Origin: Gibbula magus
Taxonomy: Eukaryota > Mollusca > Gastropoda > Trochida > Trochidae
Assembly: GCA_936450465.1 (NCBI GenBank)
Contig: OW388305.1
Location: forward strand, 38,201,187-38,265,186
Length of the DNA: 64,000 nt
Direction of reading: 5' to 3'
Shown: positions 47,514 to 59,865 of the stretch, one piece after another
How the letters are laid out: every line of letters starts with the position of its first letter
Numbering within the stretch: the stretch's first letter is position 1
Notes under the pieces: generated by a model
Told to the model about the DNA's origin: nothing
The model's database searches: none
What the model saw: only the letters and a program-made list of their open reading frames with translations
Translations under genes and position numbers: made by a program

Positions 47514-50500
47514 AATCATTACCATAAATACGACCTTGTGCTGAAAACATTTCGACATGTTTCAAATAAACAACCTGTAGAAATATTATCTTGATATTTT
47601 CCCAAATATATGACGATACACAAGTCGAATGAAACATCTATAGACTGAATGTAACCGAAAACGAATGAATTTGCATTTGGAAATTGAAGGCTGAAGGTTC
47701 ACTAAACCAGTGTCTTTTTTCGGGAGTTGAACTTACTTTCTCAGCGTAAGGCACCAGCACTGACTGTACCAACAGTTTACCAATCGGTAACCGTGACCTC
47801 GATCAACATATCGCTTGATGATAAAAAATTTCAACTCTACATGTAAATAGAAGAGCATCACTATCATTTTGAATGAATGACGATGTGTTTGTTTCACACA
47901 CTATTGGAAAATCAAATTTTATATATTACTTGTGACAGAGAGTTAGACAGTTAGTTTATTAAAGTGTCACGCATAAAACTCATTGTACAATATATAGCAC
48001 AAAGTATTAGTAAATGCCCAGTCAAATTGACTTATGAGACACTTGTTACGTTTTAAAAAATACTATCCACAAACTCATGTCATATCGAGCGAGACAATAA
48101 ACTCGGCGAGACGGAACGAAGACGAATAAGCAAACTGCTTAAAACAAGGGACGGGTTGTGTATTGAAAGTGGGTTGTGTATTGAAAGCGAGTATTCAGTC
48201 GTTAGTAATAAATGATATACCGGATTACGTAACATACATGAAGGTAGTCGCGCGTTTATCACAATGACCCACTGGTCACCCACTGATCAAGCGTAATTAA
48301 AAAATTCCAAATATTCACGATTTGCTAACGCTCATGTAGGTGTTATGTACATTGATAGTGTCAGCGACGGTACGCTTTTATATTACGGTTTTATTCACTT
48401 AATTGGAGGCAAATTTACCTATACATGGAAGTTCACAAATTATGTGCATATGCACTGTTCATAAACTAGGGTAATTATCAGAAAGGTTCAAGTATTGGAC
48501 CTTGATATACTGAGTCTATTTGGGCGATATTAAATACTTTGTGTTTGTATTGTCATTTTCTTTAAAGTCGTGCCGACAATATACTTCTTTTACTTTGATC
48601 TTCGAATGTAGATATAATTGCATCAGCCAGTTACTTAATCTACATGATTTGATACATGTCGCACTTTTTGGATACATTGTGTAAAGGATACAAGCATCTC
48701 AACTCACAGTTATGGGCATTTAACTTTTGTTACATTCAGCATGTACATGTATCTCGGTTTTTTTCTGTCACAGAGCAACAATCCCTTAATCTACCTAAAC
48801 TCCCATTCTTCTAGCCCCAATTCTTCACTAGTGATTTCTTTTTAACTCATATACACGCAGTGCTCTGTTAGCGGAAATATAGGTACGCTCTCATACTAAA
48901 GTAATACTATTGATCGGTTATGTTAATGATGTCTGAATGGGTTAAAAAAAATCAAGGATATAACATGTCCGGCTATAAATGTAAATGGAAAACGCCGTTT
49001 TAGGGTATGATGACATGTTAATATAAATATTCGCTTCCATTTATGTTTATTAAAATGGTCATGTCAACTGTGTATTGAATTTTTAAAAAACAATCTATTT
49101 AAAATCTCAATGTAAAATCACACTGAACTAATGTTGTGTACATTTAGATCAAATGTCATAGGGATTATGTAATTTATAAATTCATAGTTTATTCATAAAA
49201 TTATACGCACAAAATTCCTCTAAGAAGTGTAAATATATTCACTAAACAAACTAAGAAACCGAAGCAACAATAGTCCACAAACATACATTATCTATTATCT
49301 AGATACAATTATTTACATTCGTCACACATCTATCGAAATGCAATAAACATCATACATGTACATCTTTATAATGTACAGTAATAGTTATCAACATGTATCT
49401 TATAGACATGCATTCATGTGTTTGGGAATACATATTTGAACCTTGAATGTATATGCGCGTGTCTTTAACAGATTAACCAGTCAAATTTACCTAAAACTAA
49501 AATCCAATATCTTGAAAATGTTTTGTTTAAAAGTACATTTATTATCGTTGAAAGATTACTAAATGTATGTTAACGATTTTGATTAATGCATCTGCCTGTA
49601 TAAGTAATTACACACTTCATAAACGGGAGCGAAAATAGATAAGCCAACAGTTTCATCAAATCCACTAACATACAGAAAGAAACATCCCCGAAAGAAGACC
49701 TAATTTAATGTTTTTATTACAAATGATAAGAAAAGATAGTCCTGTGGGGTTTTGAAACTTTACTCCCATATAACAATGTAAATGTAACGACGCCATTACC
49801 AAATATGTAATTGATAATGTTAATAGAAATACAAATAAAGGTATATCAATCATTATTATTGTATAACATTCTTCAATGGAAATGAGATATGATTATGGTT
49901 TCGGCGAATCGTTCCTGAGATGCTTGGTGATTATATCATCGGCAGTGAATAAAGTTGAAATGCATTTGCCGTTATGGAAATGACCCTTCCGACGTCAGTT
50001 CTATATGTTTATGCAATTCTAAATGAACACAATCAATGTATAATACAACTTTACAGCATACTATATCACTTTGAAAAAAATCAAGTCTCATTTCGTTTCC
50101 TGCTCATCAAAATGATCAGTTCTAATATTACCCACAAGCATTGTCAAAACAATATACAACATATAAGGATTTTACCGGAGTTCAAAACCGTCTTCAGGGG
50201 AATACCCGACCCACAACTTCTCCATACCACACAAGCACCTACACAAACACCTACACACAATATGTATCCGTTATCATATCCAAGCAGTTTACTTTTACAA
50301 GAACAATAATAAACACTACACAATATGTACACACTGTGTAACTGAATATAATTCTAAATACATGTATACTATTATGTGGACGACAATATTCAAACTTTAT
50401 ATAAAGTGAATTTCCCCAGTGCAATTGCATGTGTTCCAGTCGCGTTTACCTCACAATAACAGTGAATAAGAAATTTAGTTTATTACAAACTGTCTCACTT

Positions 50501-50620
50501 TGTTACATAATCGGACATGTACATGTAGGACTTTCGAGACCCACAAATAAATAACAATACATTCGTTATTAAGATAAATATCACAATATCTTTAGTTTAT
50601 TGAGTCAACCATCCATCCAT
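47514..50620. other. No gene or recognised repeat
   Basis: AT-rich DNA. A small 18-bp tandem duplication (GGGTTGTGTATTGAAAG) lies at 48153-48188. Short open frames have no recognisable domain. Confidence 0.4.
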
Positions 50621-50886
50621 GACCATCTTACGCACATGTCAATTTATGGCCGCAATAGCATTGATCGCAGTAATCACAAGCGCGTACATGTAAACCCCGC
50701 CCTCCCCGGTAGCCACTGAACCGCTCAGTCAACCTGTACTGCAACTCTCCCACTCTTTTACTGCGATAGTAGCGCAGAAATCACGGGCCAGTCCTGCGAG
50801 CCGACTGCGTTCCCGTTGCGATAATAGTGCAGTAATTTCACTTTCAGACTGCAAGACAGGGGAAGTGACTTTTGTCCGGCACTGTA

Positions 50887-51660
50887 TATATTTGCATGTA
50901 TATATATATATTGTTACGCAAGAAGCTTACATTCAACAAGAGCTGTACATACATGTACACCAAACTACAAGGGTTGACTTTGTGAATGAAACAAAGTCAT
51001 CACAAAAGGTCAAGTTCTCACACACATTTTTAAACAAGGTTGAAAATCTTCACAACTGATCGCATGCGCTCTAAACTTCATGCGGCGTGCGTCACGGTGA
51101 TAATTCCAATGATTATGTGTAGCTTTCATTTTCATGTGCAAAAACTCGCGCTTGGGCGACGTCGGTCAATTTGGTTTTCAGATGATATCAGATGATTAAA
51201 TTAATCTCATCCAAAATTACTATCTGCAATAGCATGATGGGAATATAGTTTATAGTCTAGCACTCAAGTTGAATGAATGCGTTAGATCGGGTCTCGTTAT
51301 ACGTAACAGTTATTAGAGATATGAATATTTTTGCAATTAAGCAAGGATTATGCGGTATCTGAAAGCCAAGGGATTCTGAGCCAACTTTACCAAAACGACA
51401 TTTAGCCACATTAAGCCACTTGAGTTTAATCACTCAGAAGACTGCATTGAAACCGTTTACACATTTCGTTTCTTTGTAGGCTGATTTGGGGTTGGTTTGA
51501 GGGATATCATACCTACAATATATATTGAATTTCAGTTGAATTTAGAAGATACCTGTGTTGGAACACACACATACTTTTCAGTTACTCTTCTTTGCTGTTC
51601 AAAAGACAGTTTGATATCAATTGATAAATAAAACATTTTAAACTGAAATGATATATATTG
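50887..51660. other. No gene recognised
   Basis: Nothing convincing beyond a short TA run at about 50900. Confidence 0.35.
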
Positions 51661-52160
51661 ACAAGAGACAAGAGACAAGTTTATTCTGTGAAAAGGCCTC
51701 GTGGCCAAAAGCACATGGAATACAGATTTTTAACTTTGACGCATGAGATGATAATCAAGTTGGTAAATTTCTTTTCAAGTATATGGACACATTTGTTATG
51801 TAAATATGGTTGTTAGATGATAACAGCTGGTACATTTTTATCCTTGAAGGGAATTTAATATAATAGCGTTGAATAAATTGTTCTCTGAAATGCTTATAAA
51901 ATGGACAAACTGATAAAAATGGTACTCATCTTCTGGAACATTCATTGTGCATTTTGAACATAAAAGTTGTACAGTATCAATGGCATTATCGTACCTTAGT
52001 TTACTAATCTTCAACGCATGTGACTGAAATCTAAATTTATAAAATATTCGTAGAAGATCGTTTTGATTTAAACAATTCTATAACATTTCTTTCTGTATCT
52101 AACAAAGATTTAACATTTGAATAAAAATTTGAATCACTCCCTCCTGATAGCCTACTATGT
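51661..52160 (-). mobile_element. LINE 3' end, decayed, antisense, with (CTCTTGT)n-type tail
   Basis: The + strand begins ACAAGAGACAAGAGACAAGT, the inverse of a heptamer LINE tail after AATAAACTTG. On the minus strand, around 51840-51970, LCSKCTMNVPEDEYHF recalls the zinc knuckle of the fragment at 45119; the last Cys is lost and frames are broken. Confidence 0.65.
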
Positions 52161-52418
52161 CAGTCTTGAATGGGAATATCCTTTCAACGTGTTGAGAAAG
52201 TAGGCTTACACATAAATGATTTATAATTGCCAAAATCCTGTGATATCCAAACATATGAGAACCCATCGAAACATATATGTAACTCTGATACTGTAGTTTA
52301 GAGCGTTCAAATAAAAAAATTCTGTGTTTTATTTCACATTTTTTAATACATTGGGGTTTACTGTGAAATCCAGCTTCCGAAATGGTTACCTTTAATTAAA
52401 AAAAAAATGTATTTATTC

Positions 52419-52776
52419 TAGGGCTGGGACGGGTAACCCGGATACCCGGGACGGGTGGGTATTGAGTAGGACCCGGGTACCCATCACACTACCCGGACCC
52501 GTTTTTATCATGTGACTAATCATAAAACAGTTTTATTTGCTATTCTTTCATTTCAAGATTACAATGTATTTAAAGATTCTAACATAATATTAAAATGATC
52601 AAGTTGTCATTCATAATAAATTTGATTGAAATAGCCAGGGGTCTCTATGCTTTAGGTTTTTAGCCCCAGTTCCAGCCAACCAGTTGAATAAAGTAGTACA
52701 AAATCTTACAATTAGATGGGAAGGGTAACAGATGGTCGGGTACCCGGGTAGGAAATATCTACCCGTCCCAGCCCTA
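52419..52776. mobile_element. hAT-like non-autonomous transposon with 8-bp target duplication
   Basis: The inverted ends TAGGGCTGGGACGGGTA are perfect over 17 bp. ATTTATTC flanks at 52411-52418 and 52777-52784 are identical. An 8-bp duplication and a GGGCTGGG-type terminus fit the hAT superfamily. The 358-bp element has extra ACCCGGGTA repeats near both ends, perhaps transposase-binding sites, and no coding capacity. Confidence 0.85.
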
Positions 52777-52784
52777 ATTTATTC

Positions 52785-53739
52785 TACAATCATTTTCAAG
52801 GTTGACCGAAAGATATGTTAATCATAAAATGATGAAAACAATTTAGGATAACTATTATTTCGTTAAATTGGATATTATTTTCGATAAGCAAAAATTACTG
52901 CAACAGTGTTATCATAAAAACACCAACAAAATTATGTAATTCATAGCCCGGCTTCACTTAAAAAATAATCCAAAAAGAGGGCGAGGCTTGTCAAATCATT
53001 TACTCAATATTTCATATAGCTTGATTTTCTTGAGGTAAGCTATTTTATTTCTTTGACTTTTCACAGATCATTTTGATTTGAAAGAGTTTTTTTAAATTTT
53101 CACATTTCTTTATTCTTCTAATTCCTGAATATTATTTTCTAAAATGATTTCTCTTTACAAATACCAAAAGGGTACACTTAGTCTATCATCAAGACCCTAG
53201 GGCAAACAAAGTTAAAATCATAATAAATGTCCCCCTTTTAAGTCTAAAAATGTAGCCGAAAGACGCAACTTCATGTTTCAATGAAATTCTTTTTATTGCA
53301 ATTTGTTCTACCCATTTGACATTATTACTGGACTATAAGTGCAATGCTAAAAGCTGGCACTAAGGTTAACCTTAGTGTTAAGATAGTTTTGTGCAACTGA
53401 AATGTCGTCATGACCCTTCTGCAGAACTATTTATTCTGTAATCTATTGTCATTGCTATTGAACCTGGATTCAAAGTGATGATGAAACCTATTGTACACAA
53501 CATTAATAGCATAACAAATTATTGCCATGATTGTTCATAGCCAGAAAATTCCAGCAAAAACCTCAAAAGGAGGTAATCAAATGAAGGTCAGTGGCTTAAT
53601 TGACCTAAAATAACCAAACCTAAGGTCAAATAGCAGTCAAGATCACTTTGAAGAAGTAGTGTTCATATTAGAAGGTTTTTTTCTTTTTTCTCTCTTTTTC
53701 GAAATATTATGAATAATGTTTGCAAATATTTCAGGGTCC
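52785..53739. other. No gene recognised
   Basis: AT-rich DNA without a convincing exon or repeat. Confidence 0.35.
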
Positions 53740-54120
53740 AAGGAAACACTTCCTGGTTAGACATTTAGGCGACGTATCTCAAATACGCCATCCTCGTAAC
53801 TCAACTCAAACGACTCTCTTTCATAGCTCTTCGGCACATTCTCTGTTCTCTGTCATGTCTTCTGCATCGGCCACGAGGCTAGCCAAACATCACGCCAATT
53901 CGCGCGAGAGTTTGAAATGGCTTCCTCGCCATTCTGTTGGCAGGTCGTGACCTTTGCGAGGACAGGAAGTCTCGCGAAATAACGGACATGCGCGAAGTGG
54001 AAACTTGAAAATTTTGGCAATTACTCCCATCCCCTGTTAAAACAAGACGACGATACAGACATCTTGGATATTTCAACAATCTAGCTTTAACGCTCGCCTC
54101 GTTTACGTTGGCAAAGCTAT
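53740..54120. promoter_or_regulatory. CpG-rich block, possible promoter or first-exon region
   Basis: CpG dinucleotides (about 30 in 350 bp, with GCGCG and CGCG clusters) are far denser than in the neighbouring sequence. A short + strand frame from ATG 53854 (MSSASATRLAKHH) ends at GGCAG|GTCGTG, a weak donor. No protein family recognised, and both strands have short open frames. Confidence 0.3.
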
Positions 54121-54327
54121 GTTGTCAGATCATACTTGCTAACTGATTTGCAAACACGTGTAGTTAATACTGTCAATAGCCCGGGTGTCACACAGTATGT
54201 ATATTGTTTGATCGGCTTTGCCATCTACAAAAACCCGCCCCTAACACCACCGTGACACTTTCATACCAGAGCAGTTGTCTGCCTTTGTAACAGCAAGAGG
54301 ACAAGGTTAACTTAGGGTAATATCGCT

Positions 54328-54689
54328 TTAAAGGGGCAGTAGCACGTATTTTGCAAATTTAATTTTTTAAATTTCCCATTTTTAATGATAGTTTATGTCA
54401 TGTATATATACTTTAGAGGGTAAAACGTCTTATTACACAAACCAATTATCCGTAGTGGTAATAAAGGTGTTGCGTATAAAGAAAATTTTGCATGGAGGCC
54501 ATTTTATTGTGAACACCTTTTATTACTTCGAATGAAAAAAAGGCTTCCCATGGCTTTACGGATCCCCTTACACTCATTTTTAACTTGGTTTTCTAAAGAA
54601 AGAAGTGTGTTTTACTCTTGGTGACATTATTTTTTCAAATACATTTCATCGACTTATTTCAGCGAAAAAACGTTCTACTGCTCCTTTAA
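54328..54689 (-). mobile_element. MITE, family C, inverted full-length copy
   Basis: TTAAAGGGGCAGTAGCACGT to CGTTCTACTGCTCCTTTAA. The interior is the reverse complement of 28177-28555 (CCGTAGTGGTAATA, GGAGGCCATTTTATTGTG). Confidence 0.8.
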
Positions 54690-55169
54690 AAGGAGGGTTC
54701 TATCGGGGTATTTTTTGTGGAAACGAAATTCGAGAGGAAATCCCCGTTTACACAAATATGCTTCTAATAGATGGTTAAAACACAATCAGATTGAAAGATA
54801 TTAATGAATATAATATTTTGATGAATTTATATTTCACAACTTGATAAACAGAAGCGCACATTTGTTGAAAAAAAACCCAATGAGAACTGAAGCCATTCGT
54901 CGGCGCTGCGAGTGGGGAAAACTCCGCTACAGCATAACACAACATTGTGTATTAGTTTTATGACTTGTTATGTGTTACTATGTGAATACCCTATCAGTGT
55001 ATGTCTTTTATTATTAAAAGTTGTAAAATTAGGTACGATATAGAGCATTTTCATTTCGCGTACTGCAAACAGATCCAAAATGGCGACAGTGCTCTCCATT
55101 GCAAGATTATCTGTTCATGTTTCTGAGAAACAGGGCTTTTAAATATATTTTTTCTAGCTAGTTTTATGA

Positions 55170-55445
55170 ACCCTCCAGCAACGATGCTTCATTGATTTAA
55201 AGTTCAACAAGGTACAATGTAAACAACATTTTGTACAAACATAATTTCCATATTTCATAAATGAATACCTTTAATATCAAACATTATTTCCAAACATTCT
55301 TTGAAATAGCAATTTTAGCACTCCTTGCGTTTGTCAACAGAAATCTAATATTAAGTATCATACTGTCAAGAATATATTTTCACTCTTTACGAGATATATC
55401 CTCATCACAGACACTTAAAATCGACTTTATCCGGCAGATATAGTT
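55170..55445 (+). repeat. Element E, second copy
   Basis: Aligns with 34415-34700 over ~275 bp (CAGCAACGATGCTTCATTGA, TTAAGTATCATACTGTCA, GAGATATATCCTCATCACA). Confidence 0.6.
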
Positions 55446-56549
55446 CCTGGTTGACTGTTGGAATGTGATATCGTTTCTTTTTTTATACTTTAACAGCATC
55501 ACGTATACAATCATGGAATAATTTATTTTATAAAGGAAACATAAACAACAAACCGTCATTGTCAATATTTCGCTAAACAAAAGCTAAGCAGAATCTGACG
55601 TCATCATCTTGGGCAGCAGCAAACAACAAGTAGAGACTATTTTTATATAAGTACCATAAGTATAATCGGTTGAGGATATACGTTCTTCAGTTGTAAGATG
55701 CGGATATTGCATTTTTAACTGCGCCCACTCACTTAGCACTTTCATCCATATATTACACATAAGTAAAACCTAATTGTTAACGATATACAAATACACATGT
55801 ACCGAGTATCGCATTGGGGAAGTATTTGATGTGTTTATTCAGGTACAAAACACAGATACAAACATACGAACGAATGGATGAATTTTTCGAGGTATCTAGC
55901 CTCAGACGAATAGAATATCATTTAACAGAACAGATGGCCTTAAAGGGACTGTAGTACGTTTTTATTGGAGATCTCAAAAAAAGAAGAGAAACGTTACAAT
56001 TACAATTGCAAAACAATCATCCTCAATCAATGAATAGAGAATCTCACCCAAGTGTCTTCTGTGTCCAGTTGTCTGTTGATATATTTGATATCAGAAAACA
56101 CGAGGTTGAGATTCTATTTATCATCCAAAATAATGTTTACTACGTTTCAATGAAAATAGTGTACATCTCTAAGCACAGCTCTGCAATCTGACTTCCAATG
56201 CGGTGATATAATAGCAGTGTGACGTCATCATGTTTATGACGTCATAGCATTGTAATGTCCTTACCCGATGTTGTAAACACATTGTGATGTCATGTAGTTG
56301 ATGGGGACAGGGCATTGTTCACAATATACTGCCAAAATGATATCTCCTAGGAGATATCGCTTGATCTCACACAAGCCCGTTTTCTACGACTACCGATTTT
56401 CGGGTCCTGTAAAGGCCTATTTTACCCACTCGTGTAAAGATAAACATCACAATTTCTTTTGGAATACAATAATTTCTGGATAGCAACTTCTTTTTTTTGT
56501 GAACATACAAGAAGTTTCGGAGTATATGCTTTCTCCAACATCGGATGAA
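55446..56549. other. No gene; isolated repeat ends and CRE sites
   Basis: A family-C-like terminus (TTAAAGGGACTGTAGTACGT) occurs near 55940 without a recognisable partner. TGACGTCA occurs at 55596, 56220 and 56237. Confidence 0.4.
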
Positions 56550-56552
56550 TTA

Positions 56553-57973
56553 AGCCCTGTTTATACGGCGAACTTTGCACATTGCAATATTGCTTATAAT
56601 AATAATAATAATACTTTATTTCCCGATGAAGGAATTCGTTTTACAACAGTGATACAACATTTTGTGACATTAAAATACAAACATACAAAGATGAGACATA
56701 TAAATATTAAATACAGATAAAACGTGTGTAGTGTGCAAGCTACAAAGACATAATAAATTAGGAGCATAAATGTACATAGTTAACAATATATGCATGGTTG
56801 TATAGTTAAAGTTCATTTAAAAGTTTAATACTTGTAGGTAAAAACGATGAGCGTGCCCTCTTCGTCCGCGTTTTGGGAATAAGAAACCTCCGGCCAGATG
56901 GTAAAAGGGTGTAACAATTGTATAAGTCGTGGGAGGGGTCTGATAAAATTTTGTTGGCAGACTTTAAAACATTAGTTTCATATGTTTGACATAGGGAGTT
57001 AAAAGATGTGCCAGTGATTTTTTGAACAGGTGTTAACGATTTTTTGAAGTTTGTTTTTGTTTTGGAGGGAGAGAGCACCGAACCAACACTGTACAGAAAA
57101 TGATAAGATTGATTGAATACAACAATTATAAAACATGTTCATAATAGAATTGTCAACATTAAACGATCTCAGTCTTCTTAAAAAATACATACGTTGTTGG
57201 CACTTCTTGTAGATACGATCAGCGTTTGCCGAGAAGGTAAGTTTATGATCAATTACAGTGCCAAGGTACTTGTATTCGCTAACAATTTCAATAGGTTCAT
57301 TCTTGATAAAAACAGGCTCACATGTCGATTTAACTCTACAGTCTATTATCATTTCCTTGGTCTTCTTAGTGTTCAACTCCAGGTAGTTATTATGGTAGTA
57401 ATATACACACGTGAGTAACAGTAAATTTGCTATGCGTTCATATGTGTTTAATTTCTGCCTATGCAAATAGGCTTCCAACTATTTTAATATATGAATAGAG
57501 AATTCCTAAATCATGCCAATTAATATTTTATTAGATGTAAACTAAATAAATGACATTAATTTATATCTGCCAACATTGTTTTGACTATGTCGCCCTAATT
57601 ATATAATGAAAATCGGATAGTCAGATGGATTTCGAAGGTCATCGCGTGCAAGAAGGAGATTATCTATATATAGAATTTGAAAAACAATATTAAGAGTTCT
57701 CTAATATATTTTCTCAACCTGTGTGAAGTCACTATATCTGTAAACGACGAACTTTTACTAGAAAAGTGAAAATACCATATTTACTCACGGTAGTAAAAAT
57801 TTGCACCTTTTCCTGACTAGGTGCAAATTTTCTTACGGTAGTGAAAAATTTGCTTGCTTTGCTTGCTTATACATGTGCAAATGCGTCCATACGGCGAAGT
57901 TTGCTCATATGAGCAAATTTGCATATGTGTAATGCTTTACTCATATGCAAACGCTCGCCGTATAAACAGGGCT
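56553..57973. mobile_element. PIF/Harbinger-like MITE interrupted by a LINE fragment
   Basis: The left end AGCCCTGTTTATACGGCGA and the inverted right end AGCCCTGTTTATACGGCGA are identical over 19 bp, with TTA on both sides (56550-56552, 57974-57976). A 3-bp TTA duplication is typical of PIF/Harbinger. An antisense LINE occupies 56594-57478 inside it. Confidence 0.65.
56594..57478 (-). mobile_element. L2/CR1-type LINE 3' fragment, antisense, with one frameshift
   Basis: The minus strand encodes the end of the reverse transcriptase thumb region (ELNTKKTKEMIIDC, EYKYLGTVID, LRRLRSFNVD, CWFGALS) and, after a +1 shift in an A run near 57015, the terminal LPSGRRFLIPKTRTKRARSS block. This order is well known from L2/CR1-type elements. 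The 3' end is an (ATT)n tail at 56594-56613. The catalytic reverse transcriptase motifs are missing. Confidence 0.8.
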
Positions 57974-58023
57974 TTAAAGAATACCAAAATAGGATACATG
58001 TTTAAAACTCGCCCGTGGAATAT

Positions 58024-59262
58024 TAAACAATTATTGACTTCAAGTGAGGTGAAGTCTATAATTGTTTTATTATATGAACAATGTCTTAACTTGCTATTCT
58101 GCTGTGAAATGTAACAGGTATGAGGTGATCGATTTCATCATGATACATCAAGATTCAATGAAAACAAATCGAGCTTAAATTCAATTGTTTAATGTTAGAA
58201 TCAATTTGTAATTTTAACAGTTAATAATATTTCAACAATTTCAAAATATCACTGTGTAAAATATTTAAAATAAGTCATTTAATTTCCTTGTCATGGCTAC
58301 GATATAATCCTACGTACCGTACTTTGTATGATTCAGTGTATTCAGTGGGTCATGAACCATGTTAAAAAACATTCCCGATACGTGCTTAATGTCTGTTAAT
58401 CCTATGATGAAGGTAAAATAAAGTACTGCGTAGTCGTTCTCTTGTTTCACCTTTGGATAAAACTTGGCGAGTATTTTGTCCAGTTATCCAATTTCGAAAT
58501 TCTTCAAATTCTACCAACGTTTAATTTTGTCGTTTAGGTACGCCTCCATGGTCTTCTCAGCACTGGTTGTTGCCCTCGTGGTGTTCCGCACATCCTTTTT
58601 CTTTCAGCAGCAAGTTTATTTCCACATTAGAAACAGTGGCGAATCTTTATTTGGAAGTTTATTTCTTTGATGTTGTATCGTTTTACCGTCGCCTGCCATA
58701 GTGTTGATACGAAAGGGACGTAACTCTAATTCAGCAAGGTCACAGAGAAGAAGCGATACCTATCGCTTGATTTACAGTACTACACGCGAAGTACGGAGTT
58801 CATGACCGGGATCTCCCAAGGCTATTTTTAGCCACCGGAGGTGTCCGGATTGTTATATCAACCTCACGCGCGTCACACAGGTTGACATCGCTTGGCGTCA
58901 ATGCTGTCATGTGACCTAGTAGACCAATCAGAATGACGGAAATAATCCATTCATATAATAAACTGTATTATTGAAATATTATTAACTGTACAAATTGATT
59001 CTAACATTAAACAATTGAATTTAAGCTCGATTTGTTTTCATTGAATATTGATGTTGATGTTGACCTGTTATATTTCACAGCAGAATAGCAAGTAAAGACA
59101 TTGTTCATATAATAAAACAATTATAGACTTCAGACTCGGTTGATCCAATGATTTATCGACCTTGGACACGTGATATTCACCTCGGCTTCGCCTCGGTGAA
59201 TATCACGTGTCCAAGGTCGATAAATCATTGGATCAACCTCACTTGAAGTCAATAATTGTTTA
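58024..59262. mobile_element. 1.2-kb element with long inverted ends, each end itself a hairpin
   Basis: 58024-58236 is inverted at about 58971-59140 and continues to 59262 (GAACAATGTCTTA/TACTTGCTATTCTGCTG, AAACAAATCGAGCTTAAATT). The left terminus AACAATTATTGACTTCA folds on TGAAGTCTATAATTGTT. The right terminus has the same outer stem but holds a ~105-bp longer hairpin. The ~730-bp middle has no recognised gene. TA at both borders is possible. Confidence 0.7.
59138..59238. repeat. Perfect 44-bp inverted repeat with 13-base loop
   Basis: 59138-59181 and 59195-59238 are exact reverse complements. Stem landmarks are GGTTGATCCAATGATTTATC and GGACACGTGATATTCACC. The loop is TCGGCTTCGCCTC. The outer stem continues imperfectly to 59105/59262. 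Confidence 0.95.
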
Positions 59263-59714
59263 GTGTAAAATTAATTCGGCAATATCAAATTTGAGCAATG
59301 CAATGTAAGTATGACGTCACGTTAATATGAGGTTGTGACGTCACTATGGTCGTACCGCTATCAAAATGATGACTCACAGAAACTTAGTTTCTGCACGTTA
59401 CCAGCAGTTTCGCTTGATTTATTTGGGCAAGTAATAGAAAACCAAATAATATTATTAGTAAACTTCCTTCCATATAATTTCATGTTAATAATGCCATAAT
59501 ACGTGTTAAACTTGTAAATGATTTCGCTCGTTTAATACCAATCCATTTACTAGTACTTGTCTAATAATATTAAATGGAATATAGTTTAGTACCCTTTACA
59601 TATCAAATAATAGCAAATAAAGAATGTTCCTTTTCTTTTCATATTTTTTTATCGTTAAAATCCAAGGTGGCTCCCCAAGGAAAAAGTCTGAAGTATGGAA
59701 TCTCCACAAATTTT

Positions 59715-59865
59715 ATTCTACATAGTGTATCATTTACTGTAGCATCGTGTATCAATTACTGTATCCCTGTGTAGCATTAACTTTATGGTACACAATGTAT
59801 TATGGTGTATCATTTACTGTATCGCGGCATCATTCACTTACTGTATCAGGTTGTCATTCGGCGCC
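59715..59865. repeat. Degenerate short tandem repeat GTGTATCATTTACTGTA
   Basis: Four to five imperfect ~17- to 30-bp copies of TGTATCATTTACTGTA-like sequence. Confidence 0.6.

Larger units (their letters stand above)
43741..50884. mobile_element. Candidate 7.1-kb composite bracketed by Tc1/mariner-like inverted termini
   Basis: ACAGTGCCGGACAAAAGTCA at 43740-43759 is repeated, perfectly inverted, at 50866-50885. Both copies border TA. Similar GCGAT/GCAGTAA-rich subterminal sequence lies inside each end. The interval includes a LINE 3' fragment, a family B MITE and a TA microsatellite, but no transposase was recognised. It could be one large non-autonomous element with later insertions, or two unrelated solo ends. 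Confidence 0.4.
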
